From the NCBI GenBank assembly GCA_963737575.1, contig CAVTTJ010000004.1, positions 1-64,000 on the forward strand: a DNA stretch of 64,000 bases, read 5' to 3'. The translations under genes and the position numbers were made by a program. Shown one piece after another: positions 25,784-35,006 of the stretch. The notes under the pieces are model-generated. The model saw only the letters and a program-made list of their open reading frames with translations, did not search any database and was not told the DNA's origin. Position 1 is the stretch's first letter. Each line of letters starts with the position of its first letter. This DNA is from VRUE01 sp963737575 (GTDB lineage Bacteria > Actinomycetota > Thermoleophilia > Solirubrobacterales > 70-9).

Positions 25784-26970
25784 GGATTCCTGCTCATTTC
25801 ACCGCCGGCGGTAATTGATTCGCGGCCTGGTAGGAACGCGGTGGCGCCGCTGACAGAGCGGACCTCACCGTGTGCGATCCACTCCGCCGCCATCCGTCCG
25901 ACGATCGGCGAGACCTGAATCCCGTAACCACCCACACCGCACGCGGCGATGATCGTCTCATTCTCGGGGTAGGGACCGACCTGGGGCTGACCGTCTGGGC
26001 TGACAGGGTAGAGACCGGCCCAGCCTTTGCCGAGCCCAGCTTCGGCGAAGTTGGGCAACCGTCGGGGCATGATCTCGCTGAAGTGCTCAACGAAGTCCTG
26101 ATCGACGCCCTCGAAAAAGTCGTTGGGGTCGACGACATCGGTGGTGACCTCCTCGGCATGCAGACCTCCGAGGAGCTGGACATCCGTCTCGTGGCGAAAG
26201 TAGAGGCCGTCCCTGCCTTCGGATGGCGAGTAGTCCATCACCTCCGGCATCACATAGGCCAGCGGCTCGGGAAGATGGATGCTCACTACCTCGTGGCGTT
26301 GCGGCAGGATCGGCGTCGCGGTACCGAGCACGCCTCCGAGCTCCCCAGCCCATGCGCCGGCAGCGTTGACTACGAACTCGCTGACAACGACAACCTCCTC
26401 TTTCGACGTTCCAAGCCGATGACGGCCGTCCGGCAGCACCTCATGACTCTCGACTGCGCATGACTGGATGATCCGGGCGCCCGCTTCAATGGCCAATTCG
26501 CCGACTAGGGTGCAATAGAGGTGGCCGTCGACAATTCCGTCACTGTCTCCATGGAGGCCTGCGACCAGATCGTCGACCCTGATGTCTGGAAACCGACTCG
26601 AGATCTCAGAGGGCTCGAGCACAGAAGCGTCGGTGATGCCGAGCTCGGTCTGGATCTGGACGCTGCGCTCGAACGCTGCAGCAGCCTCCTGGCTGTGACC
26701 GAGGCGGAGGTAACCGATACGATCGAAGCGCAGACCGTGGTCCCTCTCCAGCTCGAGGAACTTCGCCTTGCTCTTCACGCGCAACTCAATGTCGAGTGGC
26801 TCCATGTACTGGGTCTCGACTGCACCCACCGATCGACTCGAGGAGCCTGCACCGATATAAGCCTTCTCGAGGACGGTGACGTCCGTTATCCCTAATTCAG
26901 TCAACTCGAGCGCGGTGCAAAGGCCGCTGACTCCCGCGCCAATGATTGTTACTGATGGCTTTGAGGTCAT
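25780..26970 (-). CDS. FAD-dependent oxidoreductase (DAO / sarcosine-oxidase-beta-like)
   Basis: 396 residues from ATG 26970, preceded by AAAGGA. The FAD-binding motif VTIIGAGVSGLCTALEL opens the protein, EKAYIGAGSSSRSVGAVETQ follows, and AAGAWAGELGG and IAACGVGGYGIQVSPIVG close it, the pattern of D-amino-acid/sarcosine/dimethylglycine oxidases. It would oxidise a secondary amine or amino acid to an imine. Between an aldehyde dehydrogenase and an aminotransferase in one operon it fits early oxidation of an imported amine. Substrate unknown. Confidence 0.85.
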   Translation of the reverse strand: MTSKPSVTIIGAGVSGLCTALELTELGITDVTVLEKAYIGAGSSSRSVGAVETQYMEPLDIELRVKSKAKFLELERDHGLRFDRIGYLRLGHSQEAAAAFERSVQIQTELGITDASVLEPSEISSRFPDIRVDDLVAGLHGDSDGIVDGHLYCTLVGELAIEAGARIIQSCAVESHEVLPDGRHRLGTSKEEVVVVSEFVVNAAGAWAGELGGVLGTATPILPQRHEVVSIHLPEPLAYVMPEVMDYSPSEGRDGLYFRHETDVQLLGGLHAEEVTTDVVDPNDFFEGVDQDFVEHFSEIMPRRLPNFAEAGLGKGWAGLYPVSPDGQPQVGPYPENETIIAACGVGGYGIQVSPIVGRMAAEWIAHGEVRSVSGATAFLPGRESITAGGEMSRNP

Positions 26971-26995
26971 CCTTTGATCTCCGATCGGTTGGGCA

Positions 26996-28549
26996 CTAAC
27001 TGACGTAGGTACGGCTCTGCTCACGCATGTACTGCTGGAGGTAGTGGACACCGCCGGCACCCCGAGATGTGGATCCCGAGCCCTTCCACCCGCCGAAAGG
27101 CTGCACTCCAGGCCAAGCGCCCGTGGTGGCGCCGGCGCCGCGATTGACGTAGATCACGCCGGCTTGGATCTCGTTTGTGAACCGTTCTACCTCGGCCTCG
27201 TCCTCGGAGTAGATCCCCGCGGTCAACCCGAAGACCAGGGAGTTCGCCTGCTCAAGGGCGTCCGACAGCGAGGGAACAGCGTGGACCGCAACGAACGGCG
27301 TGAACAGCTCCTCGCGCAGCAACCGTGAATCCGCGGGGATCTCGGCGCTAGTCGGTTCAACGTAGTTCCCGTACTCGAACTCGCCTTCGGTCAGCCTGTT
27401 GCCACCGTTCAGCATCCAACCGGACTGCCGGCATTCTGCAGCCGCGTCGATTAGTCGCTGGGCGGACTCCGCCGAGATCACCGGCCCCAGTTGGGCGCTC
27501 GGATCAAGCGGGCTCGCGACCTGGACCTCGCGCCGCGCTTTCTCCAACAACTTGAGGAACTCGCCCTCGACCGCCTCGTCGACGAGCACTCGCGAGCAAC
27601 CCGAGCAACGCTGTCCGCTGAAGCCGAAGGCGGAGCGGCTGATGCCAAGAGCCGCCTTCTCCAAATCGGCGTTGCGGGAAACGATCGCCGGGTTCTTGCC
27701 GCCCATCTCACAAATCGCGGGCCGCGGATAGTCACGGGTGAAGCCGCGGTAGATGTGCATCCCAACGTCATAGGAGCCGGTGAAGGTAAGTCCGTCGATC
27801 GTGTTGTTGTTGTAGAGCCAATCGCCAAGGTCCTCGTCGGGGATCGTCAGCAGGTGTAAGGCATCTGGCGGGACGCCCGCGTCGCGGAAGAGCTCATAGA
27901 CAGCGACACCGCTTAGGTAACCGTGCGGCGAAGGCTTGGCGACCACGGTGTTGCCGGCGATCAGGGCCGCTGCGATCGGACCCAGCATCAGTGCCATCGC
28001 GAAGTTGAACGGGCCAATCACCTCCCAGACACCGTGCGGGCGCATGACGCTGACCGCGCGCTCGGTGTCGCTTGTGGCCATTGGGACTTCGAAGCCCTCG
28101 TTTGCCCGCATCTGCTCGCAGTAGTACTCGACAAGGACGACGCACTCGTCGACCTCGCCGAGCGCCTCGAGTATCGGCTTGCCAATCTCGTACGCGAGAA
28201 TGGCTGCCAGCTCATACCGCTTCGCACGCACTCCGTCGGCGACGCCGCCGACGATCTCGATCCGCTCGGACCAATCGGTGGCCGACCACTCGGGGAGGAA
28301 CCTACGGGCCGCCGCAACGGCGTCGTTGAAGTCTCGCGCACTTGCGTTGGCGAAGCGACCGATCAGGATGCGAGAGTCCGCGGGAGAACGCTCCTCTTCG
28401 GCGCTTGTGCCTTCACGCCCGTCACCCGCCACGAAAAAAGGGTGGTCTTTCGCGAGCTGGTCTTTGACGTGCTCGATTGCCGCCGAGAAATCGCCTGCCT
28501 GATCCGCAGTAGCGGAAAATGTCTCGTAATCAACTTGCGTTTGGCTCAT
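26996..28549 (-). CDS. Aldehyde dehydrogenase (P5C-dehydrogenase-like)
   Basis: 517 residues, normal for the 1-pyrroline-5-carboxylate dehydrogenase branch of NAD(P)-dependent aldehyde dehydrogenases. NAD site VIGPFNFAMALMLGPIAAAL, GNTVVAKPS and FTGSYDVG; general base Glu in ICEMGGKNPAIV; nucleophilic Cys in FSGQRCSGCSR near residue 313; C-terminal GVQPFGGWKGSGS. First gene of the five-gene operon; GGGGAAGAG precedes the ATG. Its upstream region carries the sequence shared with the sugar-type ABC operon (28621-28672). Confidence 0.88.
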   Translation of the reverse strand: MSQTQVDYETFSATADQAGDFSAAIEHVKDQLAKDHPFFVAGDGREGTSAEEERSPADSRILIGRFANASARDFNDAVAAARRFLPEWSATDWSERIEIVGGVADGVRAKRYELAAILAYEIGKPILEALGEVDECVVLVEYYCEQMRANEGFEVPMATSDTERAVSVMRPHGVWEVIGPFNFAMALMLGPIAAALIAGNTVVAKPSPHGYLSGVAVYELFRDAGVPPDALHLLTIPDEDLGDWLYNNNTIDGLTFTGSYDVGMHIYRGFTRDYPRPAICEMGGKNPAIVSRNADLEKAALGISRSAFGFSGQRCSGCSRVLVDEAVEGEFLKLLEKARREVQVASPLDPSAQLGPVISAESAQRLIDAAAECRQSGWMLNGGNRLTEGEFEYGNYVEPTSAEIPADSRLLREELFTPFVAVHAVPSLSDALEQANSLVFGLTAGIYSEDEAEVERFTNEIQAGVIYVNRGAGATTGAWPGVQPFGGWKGSGSTSRGAGGVHYLQQYMREQSRTYVS

Positions 28550-28620
28550 ATCAGGACTCTTCCCCTTTTACGTCATGCCTGACGTCGATAGTCGGGAATT
28601 TAGAACGCGCACAACCAGTC

Positions 28621-28672
28621 CACAATGGCCACTTAGTGCACGCTCTGCTCTGCGTATGCACAGGATGGATCG
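28621..28672 (-). promoter_or_regulatory. Shared upstream element S1 (putative operator)
   Basis: About 52 bases closely matching 34792-34842: ACAATGG, CACTTAGTGCACG, then ATGCACA and ATGGATCG with identical spacing. GTGCA (28636-28640) and TGCAC (28657-28661) form an inverted repeat 16 bases apart in both copies. It lies 72-123 bases upstream of the aldehyde dehydrogenase start. Confidence 0.6.
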
Positions 28673-28689
28673 CCCTCAACAAGACGCGT

Positions 28690-29285
28690 CCGCCGTCGAC
28701 TCGCTCGCGTTGGATGAGCGCGACTGCGACGATCAATACCACGCCGATGACCATGTTACGAGTGGACGGCGGCAGGGTGGTGCCAGCGAGGATCGTTCCG
28801 ATGGCGGTGAGCACGGCAGCTCCACCCGCGGTGCCGATGAAGTTTCCGCGCCCTCCGAGGATCGCAGTGCCGCCAAAAACGACGGCCGCAATCGACGGGA
28901 ATAGGAACGGTTCGCCCATCAAGAAGGAGGCTTGGCGGTTCCAGCCGGTGAGCATCACACCGGGCCAGCCCATAGCTAAAGCCTGCCACGCGTCACCGCA
29001 ATGGTCACGGCTTTGGTCCGGACACCCGAGAGATATGCGACTTCGGGGCTGTTCCAATCGTGTAGATGCGACGGCCGAAGGCGGTCTGCAGCAGCAGAAG
29101 GCGGCCCAAGATGATGAGGGCGAGCCCGACGAAGAGGACGTTGCTGAGCGACCCAATTGTGCCCGTCATCAGGTCGATAAGGGGCTGTCGCGCCTCTCCG
29201 CCAGCTGTACCTGACGTGTAGGCGAGGACCAAGCCTGAAAGGATCACGTTTGTCGCCAGTGTGACGATCAACGGCGAGACCACAG
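28690..29285 (-). pseudogene. Decayed duplicate of the ribose-type ABC permease
   Basis: The C-terminal ~200 residues of the permease encoded at 29665-30684 reappear here in pieces: SPLIVTLATNVILSGLVLAY, RQPLIDLMTGTIGSLSNVLF, LLLLQTAFGRRIYTIGTAPK in one frame, then VMLTGWNRQASFLMG, FLFPSIAAVVFGGTAILGG and VALIQRERVDGG in another. The middle is interrupted near 28990-29040 and the N-terminal third is missing. A tandem duplication that has degenerated; unlikely to make a functional subunit. Confidence 0.8.
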
Positions 29286-29664
29286 AGCTGCCGGTTGCTT
29301 CGGGAGCTTCTACGGAAACACGCCGCCAAGCGCCCAATCCTCACACGACCACGGCGAGGGACCCTAGAAACAGTGGCCGCTGCAGCAAGTCGCGCGCCAA
29401 GTTCAGTCTCTGCCTCGGGCGAGGATGTGCAGATTGACTGCTCTTGCGTCGGGCGCGACTCTAGGGGCCGCCGTTCGGTGACACAAGGCAGCCCATGTTT
29501 CACGCTTGGTCCGGCAGCGAGTGATGTCCTTTCAGCGCAATCCACAGACGTAACGCTGGGCGGAATTCCTTCCCGTTCCACCTGCGAACTCAGGTTATCG
29601 ATACATCGCGAGACGGCTGCTGTTCTCAACTTCGGCTCAACTCGTCTCAAGAATGGAGGCTCCG
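29286..29664. other. Intergenic region, nothing recognised
   Basis: Between the decayed permease copy and the intact permease. Neither strand gives a frame with a recognisable family, and no clear promoter or terminator is seen. Confidence 0.4.
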
Positions 29665-30684
29665 TCAGCCGCTGACACGCTCCCGCTGGATCAGTACCAC
29701 AGCACCCAGCAACACGAGGCCTATGATGATTTCGCGCGTCGCGGGTGGCACCGTGGTAGCCGCGAGAACCGTCCCTATCCCGGTGAACAGCGCTGCCCCG
29801 CCTGCGGTCCCGACGAAGTTTCCGCGGCCGCCGAGTATCGACGTGCCGCCGAGAACGACTGCAGCAATTGACGGGAAGAGAAAGGGGTTTCCCATCAGTA
29901 ATGACGGTTGTCGGTTCCAGCCGCTTAGCATCACTCCGCCCAACCCATAGCTGAACCCCGCAAGAGCATAGATCGCGATAGTCACAGCATGAGTCCGGAT
30001 GCCTGATAAGTAGGAGACCTCGGGGCTGTTCCCAATTGCGTAAATGCGGCGGCCAAAGGTCGTCCGCAGGAGCAAGAGAGTTGCCACTATTGTGAAAATG
30101 ATCCCTATGAAGAGAACATTACTGAATGGTCCGACTTTCCCTGTCATGAGGTCGATCAGCGGCTGAGGTGAAGAGCCGGTAGAGCCCGTCCCTTCGGAAT
30201 GTGCTAGGACGAGGCCAGAGAGGATGATGTTGGTCGCCAATGTAGCGATAAGAGGCGACACCTTGAGGTATGTCACCCAGACCCCGTTCCAGACTCCGAT
30301 TGCGGCAGCGAAGGCGAGGGCGACGGGGATCGCCCAGACGCCTAGGCTGCCGGAACCGGAAGCGAGATCCGTCATAAGAATGCTTGTAGATGTGATGATG
30401 AACGGGACTGAGAGGTCGATTCCACCGCCTAGGATCACCACGTTCTGGCCAAAAGCGACCACGAGCGCGAAGACTGCAAGCACGAGGGCGGTTTCCAGCT
30501 GGCTGAAATTAGTCACCCAATTCAGCGCCGCCCCGATAGCGAAGACCGTGAGGAAGAGTAGCCAGACCGTGACGACCGCGCGCAGATTCGGATAACGACG
30601 CAAGGCATCTCGCCACCGCGTTACTAGGCTTGCCACGGCCGGGGGTGCTTTGGCTTCCGCTGAACGAGCGTTACCGACGTGCAT
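29665..30684 (-). CDS. Ribose/simple-sugar-type ABC permease
   Basis: 339 residues with eight to ten hydrophobic segments, BPD_transp_2 type (RbsC/XylH): VTVWLLFLTVFAIGAALNWV, LAVFALVVAFGQNVVILGGG + IDLSV (the family's GGIDLSVG region), GVWVTYLKVSPLIATLATNI, RTTFGRRIYAIGNSPEVSYL and PFLFPSIAAVVLGGTSILGG. Partner of the permease immediately upstream (one-base stop/start overlap). Members import sugars, but also autoinducer-2, purines and polyols; with amine-catabolic genes beside it the substrate may not be a sugar. Confidence 0.88.
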   Translation of the reverse strand: MHVGNARSAEAKAPPAVASLVTRWRDALRRYPNLRAVVTVWLLFLTVFAIGAALNWVTNFSQLETALVLAVFALVVAFGQNVVILGGGIDLSVPFIITSTSILMTDLASGSGSLGVWAIPVALAFAAAIGVWNGVWVTYLKVSPLIATLATNIILSGLVLAHSEGTGSTGSSPQPLIDLMTGKVGPFSNVLFIGIIFTIVATLLLLRTTFGRRIYAIGNSPEVSYLSGIRTHAVTIAIYALAGFSYGLGGVMLSGWNRQPSLLMGNPFLFPSIAAVVLGGTSILGGRGNFVGTAGGAALFTGIGTVLAATTVPPATREIIIGLVLLGAVVLIQRERVSG

Positions 30685-31709
30685 CAGCCTTCACCTCCCG
30701 TACTCGCAGGAGTGTGCCGTAGTCGCACAAGGGTGCGCCGCGCGAACTGAGTCGCATCGCTGCCGATCGCGCTAGGTAAGACGACAGCGAGCAGAACAGC
30801 ACCGAAGATAATCGGCGTGTAGTAGGACTGGAAGCCAAGCGAAAATAGGATTGATTCAAGCAGGATCAGACATAGGGCGCCGACAATGCTGCCAATGGCG
30901 CCACCCCGTCCACCTCCCAACGCCGTACCCCCGATGACAACCGCGGCGAACAGCTGGACAAGCAGGACAAAGTTGATTCGCGGGTCCCCGCTTGCAGTAG
31001 CGGCAGTGTAGTTAAGGGTTGCAATCCCGTAGAAGAACCCTGCGAACGCGTAAGCCGCGACGAGTGTGCCGCGTACCCGCACTCCCCTGGCGAAGGCTGC
31101 CGAGGCGTTGCTTCCAATTGCATAGAGGTGGCGGCCAAATCTCAGGTTCTTCACCAAGATCCAGATCGAGCCGGCAATCGCAACCATTCCAGCCGAAGCA
31201 GGGATGGGGCCCCATTCCCCCGTCAGCGCGAGTGAAAAGTCGGTTGGTACGCTCCCACCCGGCTGGTCGAGGAGCGCCAGAGCACCACCCGAGAGGACGA
31301 AGAACGTTGAGATCGTCGCAATTATTGATTGAATGCGAAGGAATCCAACCAGGATCCCGTTGATAGCGCCGATGCCAGCGCCGATCGCGACCACGACAAT
31401 TGAAGTGAGAACGTAGGATCCACCCAAGTGGTGCGCTTGAGTGACGAGAAATGTATTCAGGAACGCAAGCACCGCTACGGGCGAGAAGTCGAATCCCCCG
31501 GAAATCACCACCACGGTCTCCCCTACGGCGAGGATCGCCAGCGTTGCGGTAGCGGTTGCTAGCTCCTGCAAAGTGAAATTCGAAAACGCCTGTTCTGTAA
31601 CAGAGCCGTATACCAGCAGCAGGATCGCAAGAACCACGAGGCTGGCGAGGAACGGCCCCGCGTCCGCACCACGGAACCTATCGGTGACCCGCTTGACCAA
31701 AGCGGTCAT
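30684..31709 (-). CDS. Ribose/simple-sugar-type ABC permease, second subunit
   Basis: 341 residues, BPD_transp_2 family. FLASLVVLAILLLVYGSV, LAILAVGETVVVISGGFDFS + PVAVLAF (GGxDxS region), NGILVGFLRIQSIIATISTF, RFGRHLYAIGSNASAAFARG and a C-terminal IVGALCLILLESILFSLGFQ. It differs from its partner enough to be an ancient paralogue, so the channel is heterodimeric. ATGA overlap with the ATPase gene. Confidence 0.88.
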   Translation of the reverse strand: MTALVKRVTDRFRGADAGPFLASLVVLAILLLVYGSVTEQAFSNFTLQELATATATLAILAVGETVVVISGGFDFSPVAVLAFLNTFLVTQAHHLGGSYVLTSIVVVAIGAGIGAINGILVGFLRIQSIIATISTFFVLSGGALALLDQPGGSVPTDFSLALTGEWGPIPASAGMVAIAGSIWILVKNLRFGRHLYAIGSNASAAFARGVRVRGTLVAAYAFAGFFYGIATLNYTAATASGDPRINFVLLVQLFAAVVIGGTALGGGRGGAIGSIVGALCLILLESILFSLGFQSYYTPIIFGAVLLAVVLPSAIGSDATQFARRTLVRLRHTPASTGGEG

Positions 31710-33232
31710 GCCGCCACGTTCTCGGGCAGCTGGCCGCCAAGCATCTCTGTCAACAGTGCCTGGTTCGTGAGATTTGCGCCGCTAATCGGCGCTCCAAGTG
31801 TGCCCCTGTAGCAAACCTGAGCTCGATGACAGAGATTTACAATCTCGTCTAGATCGGTGGAGTAGAGAAGCACCGACGTACCACCGGCTGCAAGCTCCGT
31901 AGTCAGGCGGTAGATCTCCGCCTTCGTACGGATATCGACCCCGCGGGTTGGATCGTAAAGCAGCATCACTCGCGCTTTCGCAATCAGCCACTTACCGATG
32001 ATGATCTTCTGCTGGTTGCCCCCGCTGAGGGCTTCGACTGGCTCCCATAGTGCCCTCTCGTCGATATCGAGCGCATGGAGCACCTCCAAAGCGGCAGCTT
32101 TCTCGCGGCTTCGGTTGATCCAGCCGACGCGGGCGAATCGGTCGAGTGTTGGCAGGGTGAGATTCGCTCTTCCCGACATCGTCAGCAAGGCTCCCTCGGT
32201 GGCCCGCTCCTCAGGGACGAGGCTAATGCCGATGCCAGCACGAATCGCGCTGCGTGGAGAGCGGAATCTCACCGCCGAACCATCAAGCTCGATGTACCCA
32301 GAGTCGATGCGGTCAGCACCAAAAAGGGCGCGGAAGAGGTGACGTTGGCCGTGATCCTGAAGGCCGGCGATACCGAGGATCTCCCCCCTCCGCAGCTCCA
32401 GCGACGCCGACCGGAGTCCCCCCGATTCGATTTGGTGGGCGGCAAGAACAGAGGGGCCCGTGGGCTCAGGCGGTCGCTCCGGGAAGATCTGCTCCAGAGA
32501 CTCGCCGATCATCATTTCGATGATCTCTTTTTCACCGATGCTGGTGCTATCCGACGATCCGGCTCGTCGGCCGTTGCGCATCACCGTCATGGAGTCGCAC
32601 AGCTCACGCACCTCTGAGAGCCGGTGTGAAACGAATAGGACCGTGCACCCGCGGCCCTCGCGCAGGCGGGCGACCTGTCGGAACAGCCATTCGACCTCGT
32701 TTCCTCCCAATGCAGCGGTCGGCTCATCGAGAATCAGCAGGCGTGGTTCCCGCGCCAAGGCACCCACAATCTCAACCTGCTGTTTAGCCGATAGCGAAAG
32801 TCCACCGACCCGAGCAAGCGGATCGATGTGACCGGCCTCCCATTCGTGCAAGGCATCTTGTGCGGCCTGCATCGACGCGCGTCTTGAGACGATGCCAAGT
32901 CGATTCTGCGGGGGCCGTGGCAATGAGAGGTTTTCGCCAACGGTGAGATCGGGCGCGAGGCTGAGTTCTTGGAAAGCCGTCGCCACGCCTGCCCGTTGGG
33001 CGTCGCGGGGACTTCCCAGATCGGCGGCATCGCCTCCAATCTCGGCCGTGCCGGCATCAGGCACGACAAGTCCGGCAAGGATCTTAACCAGCGTTGACTT
33101 GCCCGCGCCGTTCTCTCCGATCACAGCGTGGACCGCCCCGGCCCGGACGTCCAGATCCGCACCCTCGAGGGCGATCGTGGGACCATACACCTTTCGAAGG
33201 CCGCGGATCCGGAGGTCTGGCGCTGAGGTCAT
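31706..33232 (-). CDS. Sugar-type ABC transporter ATPase (RbsA/MglA family, double NBD)
   Basis: 508 residues from ATG 33232 (ATGA overlap with the binding-protein gene). The first NBD has Walker A GENGAGKSTLV, signature-like LSLSAKQQVEIVGAL and Walker B LLILDEPTAALGG. The second has a degenerate P-loop (GIAGLQDHGQRHL, no Lys) but an intact signature LSGGNQQKIIIGKWL and LLYDPTRGVD. A degenerate second P-loop is normal in RbsA/MglA proteins. Energises the two permeases encoded downstream. Confidence 0.9.
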   Translation of the reverse strand: MTSAPDLRIRGLRKVYGPTIALEGADLDVRAGAVHAVIGENGAGKSTLVKILAGLVVPDAGTAEIGGDAADLGSPRDAQRAGVATAFQELSLAPDLTVGENLSLPRPPQNRLGIVSRRASMQAAQDALHEWEAGHIDPLARVGGLSLSAKQQVEIVGALAREPRLLILDEPTAALGGNEVEWLFRQVARLREGRGCTVLFVSHRLSEVRELCDSMTVMRNGRRAGSSDSTSIGEKEIIEMMIGESLEQIFPERPPEPTGPSVLAAHQIESGGLRSASLELRRGEILGIAGLQDHGQRHLFRALFGADRIDSGYIELDGSAVRFRSPRSAIRAGIGISLVPEERATEGALLTMSGRANLTLPTLDRFARVGWINRSREKAAALEVLHALDIDERALWEPVEALSGGNQQKIIIGKWLIAKARVMLLYDPTRGVDIRTKAEIYRLTTELAAGGTSVLLYSTDLDEIVNLCHRAQVCYRGTLGAPISGANLTNQALLTEMLGGQLPENVAA

Positions 33233-34476
33233 GGGACCAGGCAATTCTTCCCTTCTGCGACGCCGTCGATCGTGTTGTCGCCGCCCACCTCTTCAGGAGG
33301 GGCTGGCTTACTGATCTGGTCCGAAACACCTCCCAGTGACGCCTTAATGCCCTGACCCACCAACGGACTATAGAAATCGGCAAGGAATTCGGGAGATATT
33401 TCCGGCTTATAGCTCGGAGGGAAGACATTCCCCGGCTTCTTCTCGTCTTCGCCGAGAGACACGGTTTCATTCGTAGCTTCGTGGGGGGTAATGACCGTCT
33501 CGTGACACCTCTTTTCCACCGCTTCTTGGCCACCCACGAGCATGTTGTACGCTTGCAGGAAGGAAAGCGCGCCCGTAAACGTCGACTCTGAGGAGCCTAC
33601 ACTCGGCAACCCAATCGATTCGGGAGTTTCGCCTTTCGGGAGCATCATCCTCAAATGACCGGTTGACATGTCGCCGCCGCACGGAAGCGGTTTATGACCA
33701 AGGTCCATGAGCTTCTGAGTTGCACCCCAACAGCCGAGCTGAGTAATCACACCGTTGAGGTCGGGATGGGCGGAGATGAGCTTCGCGATCGCTTCGCGGG
33801 CTCCAGGCTGAGACCATTCACCGTTCTCACGGGCCACCAGTTCGATTTCCGGATATTCCTTAAGGACTTCGTCGACGGCTTCTTCGTGGACAGTGTTGAA
33901 CGTGGTTCCGGGGACGCCGCTGATTTCTACAACCTTGCCTTTCCCATGCACCGCTTCAGCGACAAACTTGGCGCGCGTGGTTGCCATTTTTTGGATGTCG
34001 GCATGGATGTTGTAAGAGCATGGCTCTGTGGTCCAACTGTCGTAATTGATGACTATGATTTCCCTTTCGCATGCTTTCCGCTCAGCCGTGTTGATCGCCG
34101 TTGGTGAGATCGGGTAGACGATTATCGCGTCGGAGCCCGAACTCACCTCATCGGTAATGAGTTTCGACTGCTTCTGTGGATCCGTACCAGCGATTTGAAG
34201 ATCGAATTCGACTTTTTCCGACCAAGGAGGGGTCTTAGTTAGCGCTTTGATCAGGTTGGTGGACGCGTTCTGCCATTCGTTTCCGGAGTAGCTCATGACC
34301 AGAGCGATCCGAAACTTGCCCGTCCCGCCGCCCGAGGTGCCGCTTGAACCTCCGCTGCTTCCACAGGCGGCGAAGATGGCGGAAAATGCGACGAGGAGTA
34401 CCGGGATCATCAACAACCGATGTGTGGATCGTTTGGGTAGAGTCGATGAAATGACTTTGAGGCGTCCCACTCCCAT
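33229..34476 (-). CDS. Sugar-type periplasmic-binding lipoprotein
   Basis: About 415 residues from ATG 34476, selected because AGGAAAGGAC lies 7 bases upstream. Basic N-terminus, hydrophobic LLMIPVLLVAFSAIF and a lipobox FAAC, then Gly/Ser linker. The body follows the Peripla_BP_4 pattern: FRIALVMSYSGNEWQNASTN, LITDEVSSGSDAIIVYPISP, KGKVVEISGVPGTTFNTVHE, HPDLNGVITQLG. It is the receptor of the RbsABC-like importer. Base composition looks lower in GC than the flanking operons, hinting at horizontal origin. Confidence 0.87.
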   Translation of the reverse strand: MGVGRLKVISSTLPKRSTHRLLMIPVLLVAFSAIFAACGSSGGSSGTSGGGTGKFRIALVMSYSGNEWQNASTNLIKALTKTPPWSEKVEFDLQIAGTDPQKQSKLITDEVSSGSDAIIVYPISPTAINTAERKACEREIIVINYDSWTTEPCSYNIHADIQKMATTRAKFVAEAVHGKGKVVEISGVPGTTFNTVHEEAVDEVLKEYPEIELVARENGEWSQPGAREAIAKLISAHPDLNGVITQLGCWGATQKLMDLGHKPLPCGGDMSTGHLRMMLPKGETPESIGLPSVGSSESTFTGALSFLQAYNMLVGGQEAVEKRCHETVITPHEATNETVSLGEDEKKPGNVFPPSYKPEISPEFLADFYSPLVGQGIKASLGGVSDQISKPAPPEEVGGDNTIDGVAEGKNCLVP

Positions 34477-35006
34477 ATGAGTGTCCTTTCCTGTTCGGGG
34501 CTCCGTCCGTTTTGGCCAAACCAATAACCAATAGCAACCGTGTCTCGAATCTTGTACACGATCGTCGGCTCGTATTCTTCCCCTTTCGCTTCTCCTCAGA
34601 AGGGAAGATGCGGTGGTCTTTGTCGCTTTGCCGACCTCTCCTTTGACCGCTCAATAACCGTGGCGAAGCCTCCGCCTGTCTCTAATAGCAGAAAGAGTTT
34701 CACCTGACGTGATTCATACTCATCGCTCCGCTCAGCGCCTCGCCTATGCTGGACACCGAGCAAGCCGAACCTAAACAACCTGCAAGCAGGCAACAATGGG
34801 CACTTAGTGCACGTATCGGTCCGCCGATGCACAACATGGATCGGTTCCACCAGAGACCCACGGGTCTCCGCAGGGGTTCCGCGCTGTCGGTTAACGCCTC
34901 GACTTGGAGGAGCGGCTCTTCAGTGTCTTCAGCATCGCATCGGACTCCGCGCGACCAGAACCGCAGTTTCCCAATCGGCTAGGCGTAACCAGCTGATCTA
35001 GGTTAA
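34477..35006. other. Upstream region of the ABC importer operon
   Basis: 530 bases without a gene. It contains the shared element S2 (34792-34842) about 320-370 bases upstream of the lipoprotein start. No other feature stands out; a short minus-strand frame over S2 is not protein-like. Confidence 0.45.
34792..34842 (-). promoter_or_regulatory. Shared upstream element S2 (putative operator)
   Basis: Matches S1 at 28621-28672: ACAATGG, CACTTAGTGCACG, 12 variable bases, ATGCACA, ATGGATCG. The inverted GTGCA (34807-34811) / TGCAC (34828-34832) pair has the same 16-base spacing as in S1. A common regulator for importer and ALDH operon is inferred. Confidence 0.6.
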
